DNA from: Chara braunii
Lineage: Eukaryota > Streptophyta > Charophyceae > Charales > Characeae
Length of the DNA stretch: 38,407 nucleotides
Assembly: GCA_003427395.1 (NCBI GenBank)
Contig: BFEA01000185.1
Span: 1,557,919 to 1,596,325, forward strand
Direction: 5' to 3'
Shown here: positions 28,676-37,548 of the stretch, in pieces
How the letters are laid out: each line of letters begins with the position of its first letter
How positions within the stretch are numbered: position 1 is the stretch's first letter
Position numbers and translations under genes: made by a program
Notes under the pieces: model-generated
Database searches by the model: none
What the model was told of the DNA's origin: nothing
Seen by the model: only the letters and a program-made list of their open reading frames with translations

Positions 28676-30235
28676 GCAACGGCCTTGAGGGCAAAAGAGG
28701 AATTCTGAGGGTAAAAGACCTGTGGGACACAGTCACAAGGGATTGGAAAACAGCTGAGCAGTTAAGGACAACCCTTAAATATGCCCACCAACTATCCACA
28801 AACTTGGAACAAATCATCTTCGCCATCCCGCTGGCTTGGATAAGGACTCTTACAAAAGGACAACCCTAATTTCAAGGAAGCGGACTGGGTGGTAGGGTTT
28901 CAGCAAGATGATCAGCAATGCATAGGGCAGGTAGTTCAGCTAGATGAGGATGGGGCCTTTGTCGACCTGATGTCGATTAATAATGACCATCTCCTGTTTA
29001 AATCTCAGGATGATGAAGTCCTCTTCTTCCCTTTCTTTACAATGTACCGGATCAGAGTACTATATGCTCCCTCAGTTAAAGGATGGAGGGCCTTCCACCC
29101 AGAACTCCCCATCCCAGGCCTCCCTTTCGATCAGGAGGAATGGATGTGGCAGACCTTTGAGAAAGGAAAACCAAGAATCCTTCTTTCGCTCTCGGTCAAA
29201 TCTACCTATAGGATGGTGAGACCCAAAGTGGATGTCTTGATAAAATAGTACAAGAAAGATGGGCGTGCCATTTGAATATTGACAATTTGACATCAATCTG
29301 CTAAAAAGATTAAACTTTTTTAAATATTGTAAAAAACGAGGCCCGGTAAAGTTCACATCCTTGTAGTGCGCAGATAACCCACCGTTGTCTGCCCACCAAT
29401 GATTGGCCAATTGATCACTCCTCATTTGAGCAAAGGGGTCTTGCTGTCCCATGGTGTAATTTTTGTTTGTCGGCTTTTCCCAGCCGGAAGATTTGCGAGA
29501 CCATAGAAAACATCTGCAATGCCCCAGTGCTGTCCTCTTGTGGACACGCTGGGACGGCATGTGAAGGAAACTCACAGGAAGGGTGTGGTATTAGGAGTGC
29601 AGAAGCGCATTGTTGGGTCATTGGGACCCTGCAGATGGTCAACTCTCCTCATTTCAACACAACTTATATTCGATTGGACGACAAATGATGCTATGGACGC
29701 TTTGGTATAGAAGGTGCGTTCATGAAAGAGAGAAAGTCAAACTTGAGGGTAAGGAAACAAATGAAAATCTGGTACAGATGGTACATACAGAGATTCCTTC
29801 TCAGTGGATAAACCTCAAAACTAAGTTAAATATGCTCTAACAAATAGAAGATATTCAGATCTCTATTCGAGAATTTTTGATAAGGATTGGCTGGGGAGAA
29901 ATGAGGGAGAACGTCTGGGTGCGGTAAACTGGCCAGGAGAAACAAGGACAGAAGTCCCCGTCAAACGTGATTTCCACTGGGAATTCAAGCACTGGTGCTC
30001 ACTTCATGCAGGCGATTCCCTCAGATCTCCGGATTACTTCCCCGACCCTTCCCCCCCTTCAAATTTAGCTTTGGTGGACATGTCTTGGCTTGGCAGGGAT
30101 GAGAGTAAAATCAGAATGAAACGATACATGGATGCAAGGGCAGATTCAGCTAGTTGTGTCATGATTCGGCTGGCAGCCCATGGAGGGCTGAAGAGGCTGG
30201 GTAGCTCTTGGCTTATACCGTCATGTATCATTAAA
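28676..30235 (+). pseudogene. LINE ORF2 C-terminal region, degenerate
   Basis: Frame-shifted pieces read like the post-reverse-transcriptase part of a non-LTR retrotransposon. RVKDLWDTVTRDWKTAEQLR (28705-28868) resembles the segment after RT. Then DWVVGFQQDDQQCIGQVVQL and MWQTFEKGKPRILLSLSV (28880-29248). At 29470-29720 there is DLRDHRKHLQCPSAVLLWTR and LWTLWYRRCVHERE, similar to a zf-RVT-type end. From about 29835 to 30235 another open stretch follows: YSRIFDKDWLGRNEGERLGA, then HWCSLHAGDSL and LAAHGGLKRLG. RT itself is not in the window and no catalytic YADD is seen. Stops and frameshifts separate the pieces. The final ~130 residues I cannot place and could belong to a different gene. Confidence 0.55.
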
Positions 30236-30261
30236 AAAAAGAAAAAAAAAGAAGGATACTA

Positions 30262-30366
30262 CAGTCTTCCCCCGAATACAACGCAAGGTCATTATAGCTG
30301 AATTTGGTGTATCTTTCAGTCTAAATTCAGCTATAATGACCGTACGTTGTATTCGGGGGAAGACTG
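30262..30366. mobile_element. Palindromic MITE, copy 2
   Basis: CAGTCTTCCCCCGAATACAA at the left and the same sequence inverted at the right end form arms of about 45 bp (AAGGTCATTATAGCTGAATT against its near-complement), with a short loop. It is preceded by TA (30260-30261) and an A-rich run; no TA follows at the right. Same family as 26406 and 32334. It sits inside LINE-like coding remnants. Confidence 0.8.
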
Positions 30367-30370
30367 GGCA

Positions 30371-30528
30371 GGAGGTCAATCCTTCCGTACAACTCGGAAG
30401 TAATCAATGCCTCTGCTCTGTGGGAAGATATTTTAGATACGGTGGAACGGGACTTTGGTTTCATACGACAAACAGATTCTACGAACACATTCACACAGTA
30501 TTGGATGCATAGTATGACATCTTCACAT
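30371..30528 (+). pseudogene. Coding-like fragment beyond the MITE
   Basis: A + strand frame reads PYNSEVINASALWEDILDTV followed by ERDFGFIRQTDS and TFTQYWMH with no stop for over 50 codons. It has normal-looking amino acid composition and probably continues the LINE-like or unknown reading frame interrupted by the MITE. No domain is recognised. Confidence 0.35.
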
Positions 30529-30725
30529 ATCATTGTACAGGGACGCTGGACCCGATTTCCAGTTGATACTCATCACATCATTGTATAGGAATGCTGGACC
30601 CGATTTCCAGCAGGTGCAGCTCCCCACCAATCGATGGAGCCTTCAACGCTGGGGCCCACTTAACGGGGATGCTCTTATCACCTCATTAAGTGGGTTTCCC
30701 CACATACGAAGTTTCAACAAAAAAG
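30529..30725 (+). repeat. Dispersed repeat (GCTCCCCACCAAT family), copy 1
   Basis: Shares GCAGCTCCCCACCAATCGAT, CCACTT, TATCACCTC and TACGAAGTT with 32518-32645. The 5' part is locally duplicated: CTGGACCCGATTTCCAG occurs at 30547 and 30596. It ends in an A/G-rich tail (30718-30740). It could be a SINE-like or other short element. Confidence 0.55.
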
Positions 30726-30737
30726 AAAAGAAGAGAA

Positions 30738-30895
30738 GGGCATCGGCCTTGAGATATCAGAACTGACCGGCGGCCCTTGGTATTGAGAACTTCGTATTTC
30801 ATTCTGTTCATCTGATTGCGTCTGGATTTGAACTTGGGTCTGTATTTCAACAGTTGAGCGGGTGTGTCTACTGACCAGCCCCATCGGCCATCCCT
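30738..30895 (-). repeat. tRNA-derived SINE, copy on - strand
   Basis: Read from 30895: CACCCGCTCAACTGTTGA (A-box-like), then AAGTTCAAATCC (B-box). The body ends GGCCGCCGGTCAGTTCTGAT and ATCTCAAGGCC followed by a pyrimidine/T-rich tail. The same order occurs on the + strand at 32808-33010. It ends about 50 bp before the kinase exon. Confidence 0.5.
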
Positions 30896-30946
30896 ATCGC
30901 CTCCACTAATGGGTATTGACTCTGTTGTGGTAGCGGTGATATGCAG

Positions 30947-31351
30947 GGCGACTCCACCCTCGCAGATTTCATGAAGGCAAGAGACTTTCCAGATAATCTA
31001 GAGGAACCGCTGTTTGGGACCGCTCTTAGAGCCACACAACGGATGTCGAGGCAATCTCTCATAATCAAGAAGATAATGCGACAGATAATCGGTGGTCTGA
31101 AGAAGATGCACGCAACAGGGATCGTTCATCGAGATGTCAAGCCGTCCAACCTGATGGTTGTGGATGCTGGTCGTCTGAAGCTGATCGATTTCGGGGCGGC
31201 GACGGACCTGAGGGTCGGCAAGAATTATGTTCCCGACCAAGCCATCCTGGACCCAGACTACTGCCCGCCGGAGCAGTTGGTTCTCCCGGAGGACACCCCC
31301 GAACCACCTCCCGGTCCTCTTGCAGCTGTGCTCTCACCTATTCTTTGGCAG
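30947..31351 (+). CDS. STN8: STN8-like thylakoid kinase, catalytic exon
   Basis: Acceptor GGTGATATGCAG, donor GTACGC; 405 bp, 135 codons, phase 0 at both ends. It begins [17 protein letters not shown] and continues with [20 protein letters not shown]. The catalytic loop is [11 protein letters not shown] (HRD with the conserved Lys and Asn). The metal-binding DFG is in [18 protein letters not shown], then [16 protein letters not shown] (APE-like motif) and [12 protein letters not shown]. These are diagnostic of the STN7/STN8 family, and GKNY plus PDYCPPE favour STN8. All key catalytic residues are present and no stop occurs, so the gene is probably active. The remaining C-lobe exons (DLFDMYSAG-type sequence in relatives) are not found in the window and should lie further 3'. 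The last 60 bp of the exon belong to a tandem 95-bp repeat that also contains the donor. Confidence 0.92.
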
Positions 31352-32010
31352 GTACGCAGCTTCCGTCGCTATCCCCTGTCCTCTCTGACACCCCCGAACA
31401 ACCTCCCGAACCTCTTGCAGAGTTGTTCTCACTTATTCTTTGGCAGGTACGAACCCTCCATCAAAAATCCCTGCCCTCTTTGAAACCCCCAAACCACCCC
31501 CCGACCCTCCTGCAGCTGTGCTCTCACCTATCCTTTTGTTTTTTTTTTTTTTTTCTTCTTTGTGAAGTGAACATTGCTCCAATCTGTTTGTGGGAAGTGT
31601 CACGTGCTGGGAATGGTACCCATCGTAAAAATTCTAGAGTCATTTAGATGCTGGGGCCGTTACCCGGCTTGGGCTCTGACCTATTCTTTGGCAGGTATGA
31701 GACCCCTGGATCATCTTCCAACTCTCTTGCAGCTGTGTTCTCAGTTTTTATTTTATTTTTAATTTTTATACAAGACCGGACGGGGCTACTGTGAGGAGTG
31801 ATATGAGAAGCTCCTCATGGTAGACCTGTTGCTGGTTGCCCCGGTTTATTGGTGAGGGGTGCCACCTGCTGGAAACGGGGTTCAGCGTCCCTTACATAAA
31901 CCATAGGTTCCATTTAACAGTTTGTGTCCCCTGCGTCTCACCTATTGTTTGGCAGGTAGGGATCTTCCATCGCTGGTCCCTGTCCTCTGTGACGTCTTAC
32001 AAATCTTTAG
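31292..32010 (+). repeat. 95-bp tandem array copying the exon end and splice donor
   Basis: Units start at 31292, 31387 and 31482. The first two are exactly 95 bp; the third breaks at a T tract near 31537. Each has GACACCCCCGAACMACCTCC, CTCTTGCAG, CTCACCTATTCTTTGGCAG and GTACG. The first unit is exonic for 60 bp, then intronic. Two further partial copies, each with TTTGGCAGGT, occur at about 31676-31744 and 31938-32005, separated by T-rich and diverged segments. ORFs at 31345-31647 and nearby are translations of the duplicated exon tail. Confidence 0.9.
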
Positions 32011-32130
32011 CCTTTTTTTTTTTTCTTTTTTTTTTCCCCCTAACTACTTAGAATTTAGAAATGATGATGATGATAGAAAAAAAAAAAAAGAAAAAAGAAA
32101 TGATGATGATATCTGACTAAAGTTACTGAA

Positions 32131-32235
32131 CCCCTCAGGATATCCGTCAAAACTCGAAATTGGAACCATACTTGCGAAGTTGCGATACAGAGAAACATTG
32201 GCGCGCCCCCTGTGCAAGGATGCGAGTTCGGCCTC
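32131..32235 (+). pseudogene. U6 snRNA-like pseudogene 1
   Basis: Collinear with U6: CTCAGGATATCCGTCAAAA, AAATTGGAACCATAC, ATACAGAGAAACATTGG and CCCCCTGTGCAAGGATGCGA. It keeps the ACAGAGA box but carries an extra ~15 nt (TTGCGAAGTTGCGAT) just before it and changes after it. The AGC triad and a T-run terminator are absent. A spliceosomal function is not credible. Confidence 0.65.
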
Positions 32236-32333
32236 TGATAGCATAGCAGGGGAGGCAGACATCCAAATGCTTACTGACATCCAGAAGCTAGAAACTTGTC
32301 AAGTTTGCCTCTAATCTGACACAGAGGAAGCTA

Positions 32334-32449
32334 CCGTCTTCCACCGAATAGAATGGCCGCACTGCCCGGTCATTATCGCTGTATTCCGGGCAACATGCAG
32401 TCCACATACACAGCCATAATGACCGGGCGTTCTATTCGGGTGCAGACGG
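32334..32449. mobile_element. TA-flanked palindromic MITE, copy 3
   Basis: The ends CCGTCTTCCACCGAATAGAA and, read inward from the right, CCGTCTGCACCCGAATAGAA are inverted repeats, extended by GCCCGGTCATTAT in both arms. TA flanks both sides (32332-32333, 32450-32451). About 116 bp, non-coding. Confidence 0.8.
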
Positions 32450-32514
32450 TAGAGCGGCCAGGGATGTGAAAGGACATGCAATTGGCCACAGTACGGGAGC
32501 TGTCAGTCATGCAA

Positions 32515-32665
32515 CATGAGGGACACTGGAGCCGGTCTCCAGCAAGTCCAGCTCCCCACCAATAGATGGAGTCTCCAACCCGGGTGCCACTTCAGGAGGC
32601 TGCTTGTATCACCTCTGCAAGTGATGTCCGTTACTCGAAGTTAAAAAATAGAGAAAGCAAAAAGA
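32515..32665 (+). repeat. Dispersed repeat (GCTCCCCACCAAT family), copy 2
   Basis: Matches copy 1 at 30580-30715 in order: GGACACTGGAGCCGGTCTCC, CCAGCTCCCCACCAATAGAT, CCACTTCAGGAGGCTGCTT, TATCACCTC, TACTCGAAGTTAAAAAATAG with an A-rich end. As in the other copy, a palindromic MITE lies just upstream. Confidence 0.6.
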
Positions 32666-32807
32666 AAAAAGGATGGGATCTTGACCTCAAATGCAAATGT
32701 TAAATGAGACTTGATTTGAGAAGCTCACATCCTGGATTTGAGGGGTGCCAGATGTTGACGGAGTGTGCCACATGTCAGAGGAGGGTGGCAAATGTTGAGG
32801 ACTTGAT

Positions 32808-33010
32808 TGATTAGTCTCGCTCAGTTGGTACACCCATGATCTGTTCAAATACTGACCTGATTTCGAACCCAGATGAAGCCAGATGGAGAAAAAAAGTTAA
32901 AAAAACAAAACAGATGAAGCCAGACGAATGGAATTCCTGAATTACCTGGGGCCGGTCCGTTCAACGATGATATCTCAAGGCCATCACGGCGCCACCGTTT
33001 TAAATAAAAG
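32808..33010 (+). repeat. tRNA-derived SINE, copy on + strand
   Basis: TCTCGCTCAGTTGGTACACC (A-box), then CTGATTTCGAACCCAGATG (B-box-like), then a body containing a repeated CAGATGAAGCCAGA and ending GGGGCCGGTCCGTTCAACGA and TGATATCTCAAGGCC. An A-rich stretch (33000-33040) follows. Inverted relative to the copy at 30738-30895. Confidence 0.5.
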
Positions 33011-33069
33011 TAAAAAGAATCGAGAAACAAAAAAAGATCAGCAGTCAAAGGTAGGTAGGTGTACACTAC

Positions 33070-33175
33070 GTCCTTCGGGACATCTATTAAAATTGGAATG
33101 ATACCGAGAAGGGTAATTAGCGGATGAGCATGGCCCCTGCGCAAGGATGACACGAGTAATTTGGGAAATGGTATC
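33070..33175 (+). pseudogene. U6 snRNA-like pseudogene 2
   Basis: Strong match to U6: GTCCTTCGGGACATC, TTAAAATTGGAATGATAC, then GAGAAG, GAGCATGGCCCCTGCGCAAG, GATGACACG and GGGAAATGGT. ACAGAGA is mutated to ACCGAGA, and about 12 nt are inserted around ATTAGC. No terminator T-run follows and no upstream USE was recognised (a TTTAAATA is 70 bp upstream). It is a pseudogene or U6-derived repeat. Confidence 0.8.
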
Positions 33176-33179
33176 CGAT

Positions 33180-33831
<652 letters not shown>

Positions 33832-34836
33832 TGCGAGGAGTTGACTCCTCGGCAGGCCTAAGGGGCCCCTTATGCAAGTGTGCCCGCCCTAAGTGAAGGC
33901 GGGCCTAACAAATCACGAGAGGCCGAATGCTGTCAATTTCATATTTGGGGTTCAGGGAATCTGCGTTGTGCAGATGCATAGACCCCTTCCCGACTTCTGA
34001 TGAGATTGTCAGTGCTTTCCCAGTTGTGTCGCATCAGTTGGTTGAGGGAACCCAGGTCCTGAGCAGCAAATACTTTCCACGGCCTTCTAGGCCTTTTCTG
34101 AAAGGCAGGCCCTGGGCCACATTCGCAGCAATACACACAGACAGTTGGGAGGCGTAACTGAACGAGGCCCAGCAGCAGCAGCAGAAGCCCAACTACCTGG
34201 GGCCTACCGGAAGCTTCTGGGCGCAGGCCCAGCCCAGCCAGACCGCAGGCCAGGGCAGATTCTTTCCATATAGGAAAGAGTTCGCTGCCTGGCATGTCAT
34301 TTGGGCACATGCTAGTTCGCGGCAGCGCTGCTGGAGCGAGTGCTCGCGGGCTGCTGCTAGCGCAGAGCATGGTGCAGCGCACGTGCGGTCGTGAAGAAAG
34401 AAGGGCGCTGCTGAGGGCAGCGCCATAGCCCAGCCTCCACAGCTGGCTGAGTCTTGGTGTTACAGCAAGGCGTAGTGGTGGTCTTCGGGTGTAAAGAAGG
34501 AAGACGAGGAAGAAAGATGAGGAAGAAAGACGAGGGGGAGAGAGAGAGAGAAGTGGAGATGAGGATAACAATGGGAGGGCTCATACCTGGTATTGGCAAT
34601 GGTCTGCATTGGGCGACATCTTCATGTACTTCGGTGGCTGCTGACGTCAACAGTTGCATTGTCAACTCGTAGGCAGATAGTAGCTGTGTGGGAAGTAGTC
34701 TGGGCGTCGAGTGCCAAGTAGGGGGAAGGGCCTGGACATTTATGTTGGTGATGGCGAGAGTAAGCTCTCATTGACATTGGGTTTCAGTGTTTCGATTCTC
34801 CATTGGTGTAATATTGATGCAATGCTGCTTTCTGGA
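33832..34836 (+). mobile_element. Solo LTR, element C family, 3'-truncated
   Basis: Starts TGCGAGGA like the element C 3' LTR. Shared landmarks are CCTCGGCAGGCCTAAG, CCCTAAGTGAAGGCGGG, GGGGCCTACCGGAAGCTTCT, the ATATA palindrome (34260-34280), AGGGCAGCGCCATAGCCCAG and GCAATGCTGCTTTCTGGA. Similarity is lost at about 34836, so the last ~80 bp including CA are missing. It has extra sequence near 33955-34035 (GTTGTGCAGATGCATAGACC and following) compared with element C. No PBS or coding sequence follows. ORFs across it are shadows. Confidence 0.85.
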
Positions 34837-34839
34837 AAA

Positions 34840-35205
34840 GGGCCTTCCTACACCATTGCATTTGAGGTGCACATCACATAACCTTTCTGAGCAGAAAGAG
34901 GATAGAAGGTGATATGTCATGATTACTGATTGTTGAAAGCAAAAAAAAAAAAAAAGTATAGAAGGTCAGTGCACGGACATCTATGCCCACGAAGTTTGAA
35001 GTCTGAACACACTTTTAAATAGGAAAGCTGAGCTACCAAGTGGGCTGCCTGGGTCCGCTTGGTTGCCTGGGCGGCCCAGCCGTGCAAATTCCGTGCAAGA
35101 TCCATGCCTAAAAAATAAAATAAATCTGAAAAAAAAAACTACTATGATATGCAGAAAAATAAACAAAACAACTTTTGCCTCAGGGTCATATCAAAATTCT
35201 GTAAG
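34840..35205. repeat. GC-rich plus A-rich dispersed repeat
   Basis: Contains an A tract (34940-34954), CACTTTTAAATAGGAAAGCT, a GC-rich segment with TGCCTGGGTCCGC, and an A-rich core at 35110-35200 matching 25895-25965 and 78-140. Related to the repeat at 25767-26280. Confidence 0.45.
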
Positions 35206-35530
35206 GGATAGTATTTTGAATTTTTGTTGGGATTGTCATAGATTAGTGCTTTCGTGGTCACTCGGGCTGTTCTTTTTGGATTTTAGCAGTGACGTTTTTG
35301 TGATCTGTTTCCAGCGGTTGATTGCTAGTTAGAGGATAGTGTTTTGAATTTTTGTTGAGGATTGGCGTAGATTAGTGGGAATTTAGTGCTTTAGCGGTTA
35401 CTCGGGCTGTTGTGGTTGGAATTGGGCGGTGACATTTTTTGTGATCGGTTAGTTAGGGTTTAATTTTTGGCGTTTAATTGCTAATAACGGCGGGATAGTA
35501 TTTCGAATTTGTAGACAATTGCAGGATTAG
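35206..35530 (+). repeat. Tandem repeat, ~128-160-bp units
   Basis: Units begin GGATAGT-TTTTGAATTTTTGTT at 35206 and 35334, and GGATAGTATTTCGAATTTGT at about 35493. Shared inner blocks are ATAGATTAGT or GTAGATTAGT, CACTCGGGCTGTT or TACTCGGGCTGTT, GGTGACATTTTT or AGTGACGTTTTT, and TGTGATC. 2.3 copies in all; the second is longer. Confidence 0.75.
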
Positions 35531-35559
35531 GGTTTGTTTCCAGCCGCAACCAGAGTTCA

Positions 35560-35955
35560 GCTTGGCCAGAGTGCCTCGCTCATCTCAGACGGCCGTGGTA
35601 CAAGATGTAAGGGACGCCAGGCGTGATTCCCAGCTATATGAATAAAATGGTTGGGTTTTCGGAAAAAAGAAGAAATTCTTTACCGAACTGAGAAATAAAA
35701 ATAAATTTAAAGATGCTAGGTTACCCAGACGGATGCCCGGGTAACGCCCCGAGTGCGCCGGTTGTCCAATTGAATAACCAGGCCAATTGTCTGGCTGCCT
35801 CCACATGTCTCATCCCCGTGAAAAATAAAGGGGCCCCAGTTTTGGCCGTTTTGGGGCCGTGGGGGTGTGGCGGAGGAGAGCCGCTACCAGAGGAGGCCGT
35901 GGGATTTTTTCTGCAGAGACCGGTAGGCCTAACAAAAAAAAAAAACAAAAAAAAA
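35560..35955. other. Repeat-like stretch, no gene
   Basis: It contains GGTTACCCAGACGGATGCCC and GGTAACGCC, resembling the GC-rich ends of the dispersed repeats near 25.8 and 35.05 kb, and an A-rich tract from 35933. Short ORFs are unconvincing. Confidence 0.4.
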
Positions 35956-35957
35956 CA

Positions 35958-36016
35958 AAAGGGCCCAATCTCAGCCCTCAGATCTTGAAGATCAATGGCC
36001 CAGATTGGGCCTTTTT
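35958..36016. repeat. Hairpin with GGGCCCAATCT arms
   Basis: AAGGGCCCAATCT and AGATTGGGCCTTT (about 35958-35971 and 36003-36015) are near-perfect reverse complements. An inner GATCTTGAAGATC forms a second small hairpin. Probably part of the nearby GC-rich repeats. Confidence 0.6.
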
Positions 36017-36059
36017 CGAACCGCTGCTGTAACAGTGTTTGCAGTGATCGTGGTGCCCA

Positions 36060-36260
36060 CAGCAAACGCTGCAGCAGCGGTTGCTGCAAACACTGCTGCA
36101 CCTGCTGGAGCTGCTGCAGGTGCCGAAGGCCTTTCTCTTTTCTTTTGAAAGGATTTCACGTTGCAGATACCCGAGTCCCGGTTCCAGGGTCCCAAATTAT
36201 CCCAGTCCCAATTGGGCCCAGTCCCAGATGGTCCCAGTGCCACCTGTCCCAGTAGGTGAG
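36060..36260 (-). repeat. Alanine-coding CTGCAG repeat and G-run repeat, copy 2
   Basis: 36060-36123 repeats CTGCAAACACTGCTGCACCT and GGAGCTGCTGCAGGTGC, as in the larger array at 37185-37545. It is joined to a segment which on the - strand has GGGACTGGGCCCAATTGGGA and GTGAAATCCTTTCAAAAG, the same repeat as 25685-25766. Several GGG runs on the - strand fit a G-quadruplex pattern. Confidence 0.6.
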
Positions 36261-36539
36261 TCCCAGGTAGGGTCATCAGGGTCCTCAGGTCCATAGGAGT
36301 CCGAAATGTCGTAAATCGATGCCGCTCTGGTACTGAGGAGGCAGACCGGTAAAAGTCCAACCGGTACCCCACAGGAAAAGTCCAGGCCCGAAGTCCAATT
36401 TTGGAGCAGCGGCCCAGGAAGAGTCTGGAAGATACCGGGCAACCAAAATTCATGCAGGAAACAGGCCGCGGGCGACTGATACCTGTCAGAAGCAAACCAA
36501 GGCCAAGTCAAGCAACTGTTAATAGCTGCTACAGTGCAG

Positions 36540-36748
36540 CTCATATCATCAATCTCCTGCGTGAGTTGCGGAAGCGCTGCTGGTTGCTTGTGCGACCTCA
36601 CAGCTTGGGCTGTGCGCCAGAGGGCCTGCTTGGCGGCGCACCAGTTAGGGCAGAGGAAGGAGAAGACGGCTATAGCTGCCATAGCTGAAGTTGCAGTTGA
36701 AGTAGAGCAGATGTATCCAGGGTTACGATCCAAGTAGTACCAGATAGG

Positions 36749-36836
<88 letters not shown>

Positions 36837-36837
36837 N

Positions 36838-36900
<63 letters not shown>

Positions 36901-37090
36901 GGATAGAGCCAGTGCGATACAAGTATTGACAGAGCAATCAGAAAGATAAGAAGAAAGAGGAGAGATGGCCGCAAGGGAGGATACTTGGGTACCTACCAAT
37001 TGAGGTTGTTGTTGCATGCGCTGATGGGCGAGCGCTGGTTATCTGAACTCTGAATTTGTATAATATGAGTAGTCATGGAAGTTTCTGAGC
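36540..37090 (+). mobile_element. Probable B-family LTR fragment
   Basis: TGCGTGAG-TTGCGGAAGCGCTG and TTGTGCGA match the solo LTR just downstream of its TATA (28230-28275). GGCAGAGGAAGG, GCTATAGCTGCCATAGCTG and GTATCCAGGG follow in the same order as there. The (GA)n tract sits where the solo LTR has AGAGACACAGAGTGAG-like sequence. Later sequence is unassigned. The start and end are not defined. Confidence 0.4.
36751..36898. repeat. (GA)n microsatellite, ~145 bp
   Basis: Almost pure GA dinucleotide repeat with one N at 36836. Length is probably uncertain because of assembly. The long poly-Ser/Leu frames across it on the - strand are meaningless. Confidence 0.97.
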
Positions 37091-37184
37091 TGTTCCATAT
37101 CTGGATTTGGTGTGAATCTCTGTGTCAGCTTTCATCATGCATGTTGTGTGGAGAGCAAACCTGAGCGGATCATTGCATTTTTTT

Positions 37185-37548
37185 CAGGCACTGCTGCAGC
37201 AGTGCCTGCAGCAACCACTGCATCCGGGGTTGCTGCAAACACTGCTGCACCTGCTGGTGCTGCAGGCCCCTTTTTTTTCCCCTGCAGGCACTGCTGCAGG
37301 TGCTCGTGCAGCAGTCCATACAGCAGCAGTACCTGCAGCTGGTGCTTCAGCAGTGTTTGCAGCAAGCACGGCTGCACCTGCTGGAGCTGCTGCAGGTGCT
37401 GCAGGTCTTCCCCCCCTGCAGGCGCTGCTGCCGCAGTGCCTGCAGCTTGGGCTGCAGAACTGGTTGCAGCAACCGCTGCAGCAGCGGTCGCTGCAAACTC
37501 TGCTGCACCTGCTCAAGCTACTGCAGGTGCTGCGGGCCCCTTTCTTTG
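37185..37548. repeat. CTGCAG-rich array encoding Ala-rich peptide
   Basis: Repeated modules of GTTGCTGCAAACACTGCTGC, ACCTGCTGGWGCTGCTGCAG and GTGCTGCAGGCCCCTTT-like ends, in both near-perfect and scrambled order. The strand is strongly self-complementary through CTGCAG and GCAGCAGTGCCTGCAG. A 268-codon + strand frame (37112-37918) runs through it, giving Ala-rich blocks such as AANTAAPAGAA; it has no conserved domain and I do not call it a gene. Confidence 0.75.

Larger units (their letters stand above)
22354..30946 (+). other. STN8: 8.6-kb intron of the STN8-like gene
   Basis: Bounded by GTGAGA (22354) and ATGCAG (ending 30946) and joining two exons in phase 0. It is filled with microsatellite, minisatellite, gag remnant, MITE, SINE, solo LTR and LINE sequence, most of it separately listed. 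Intron identity is inferred from the continuity of the kinase protein across the gap and from consensus splice ends. Confidence 0.8.

Noticed and set aside
33070-33175. Functional U6 snRNA gene
   Set aside because: Altered ACAGAGA box, insertion in the core, and no T-run terminator or upstream element.
36197-37017. Long poly-Ser/Leu frames on - strand
   Set aside because: They translate the (GA)n microsatellite, which also contains an N.
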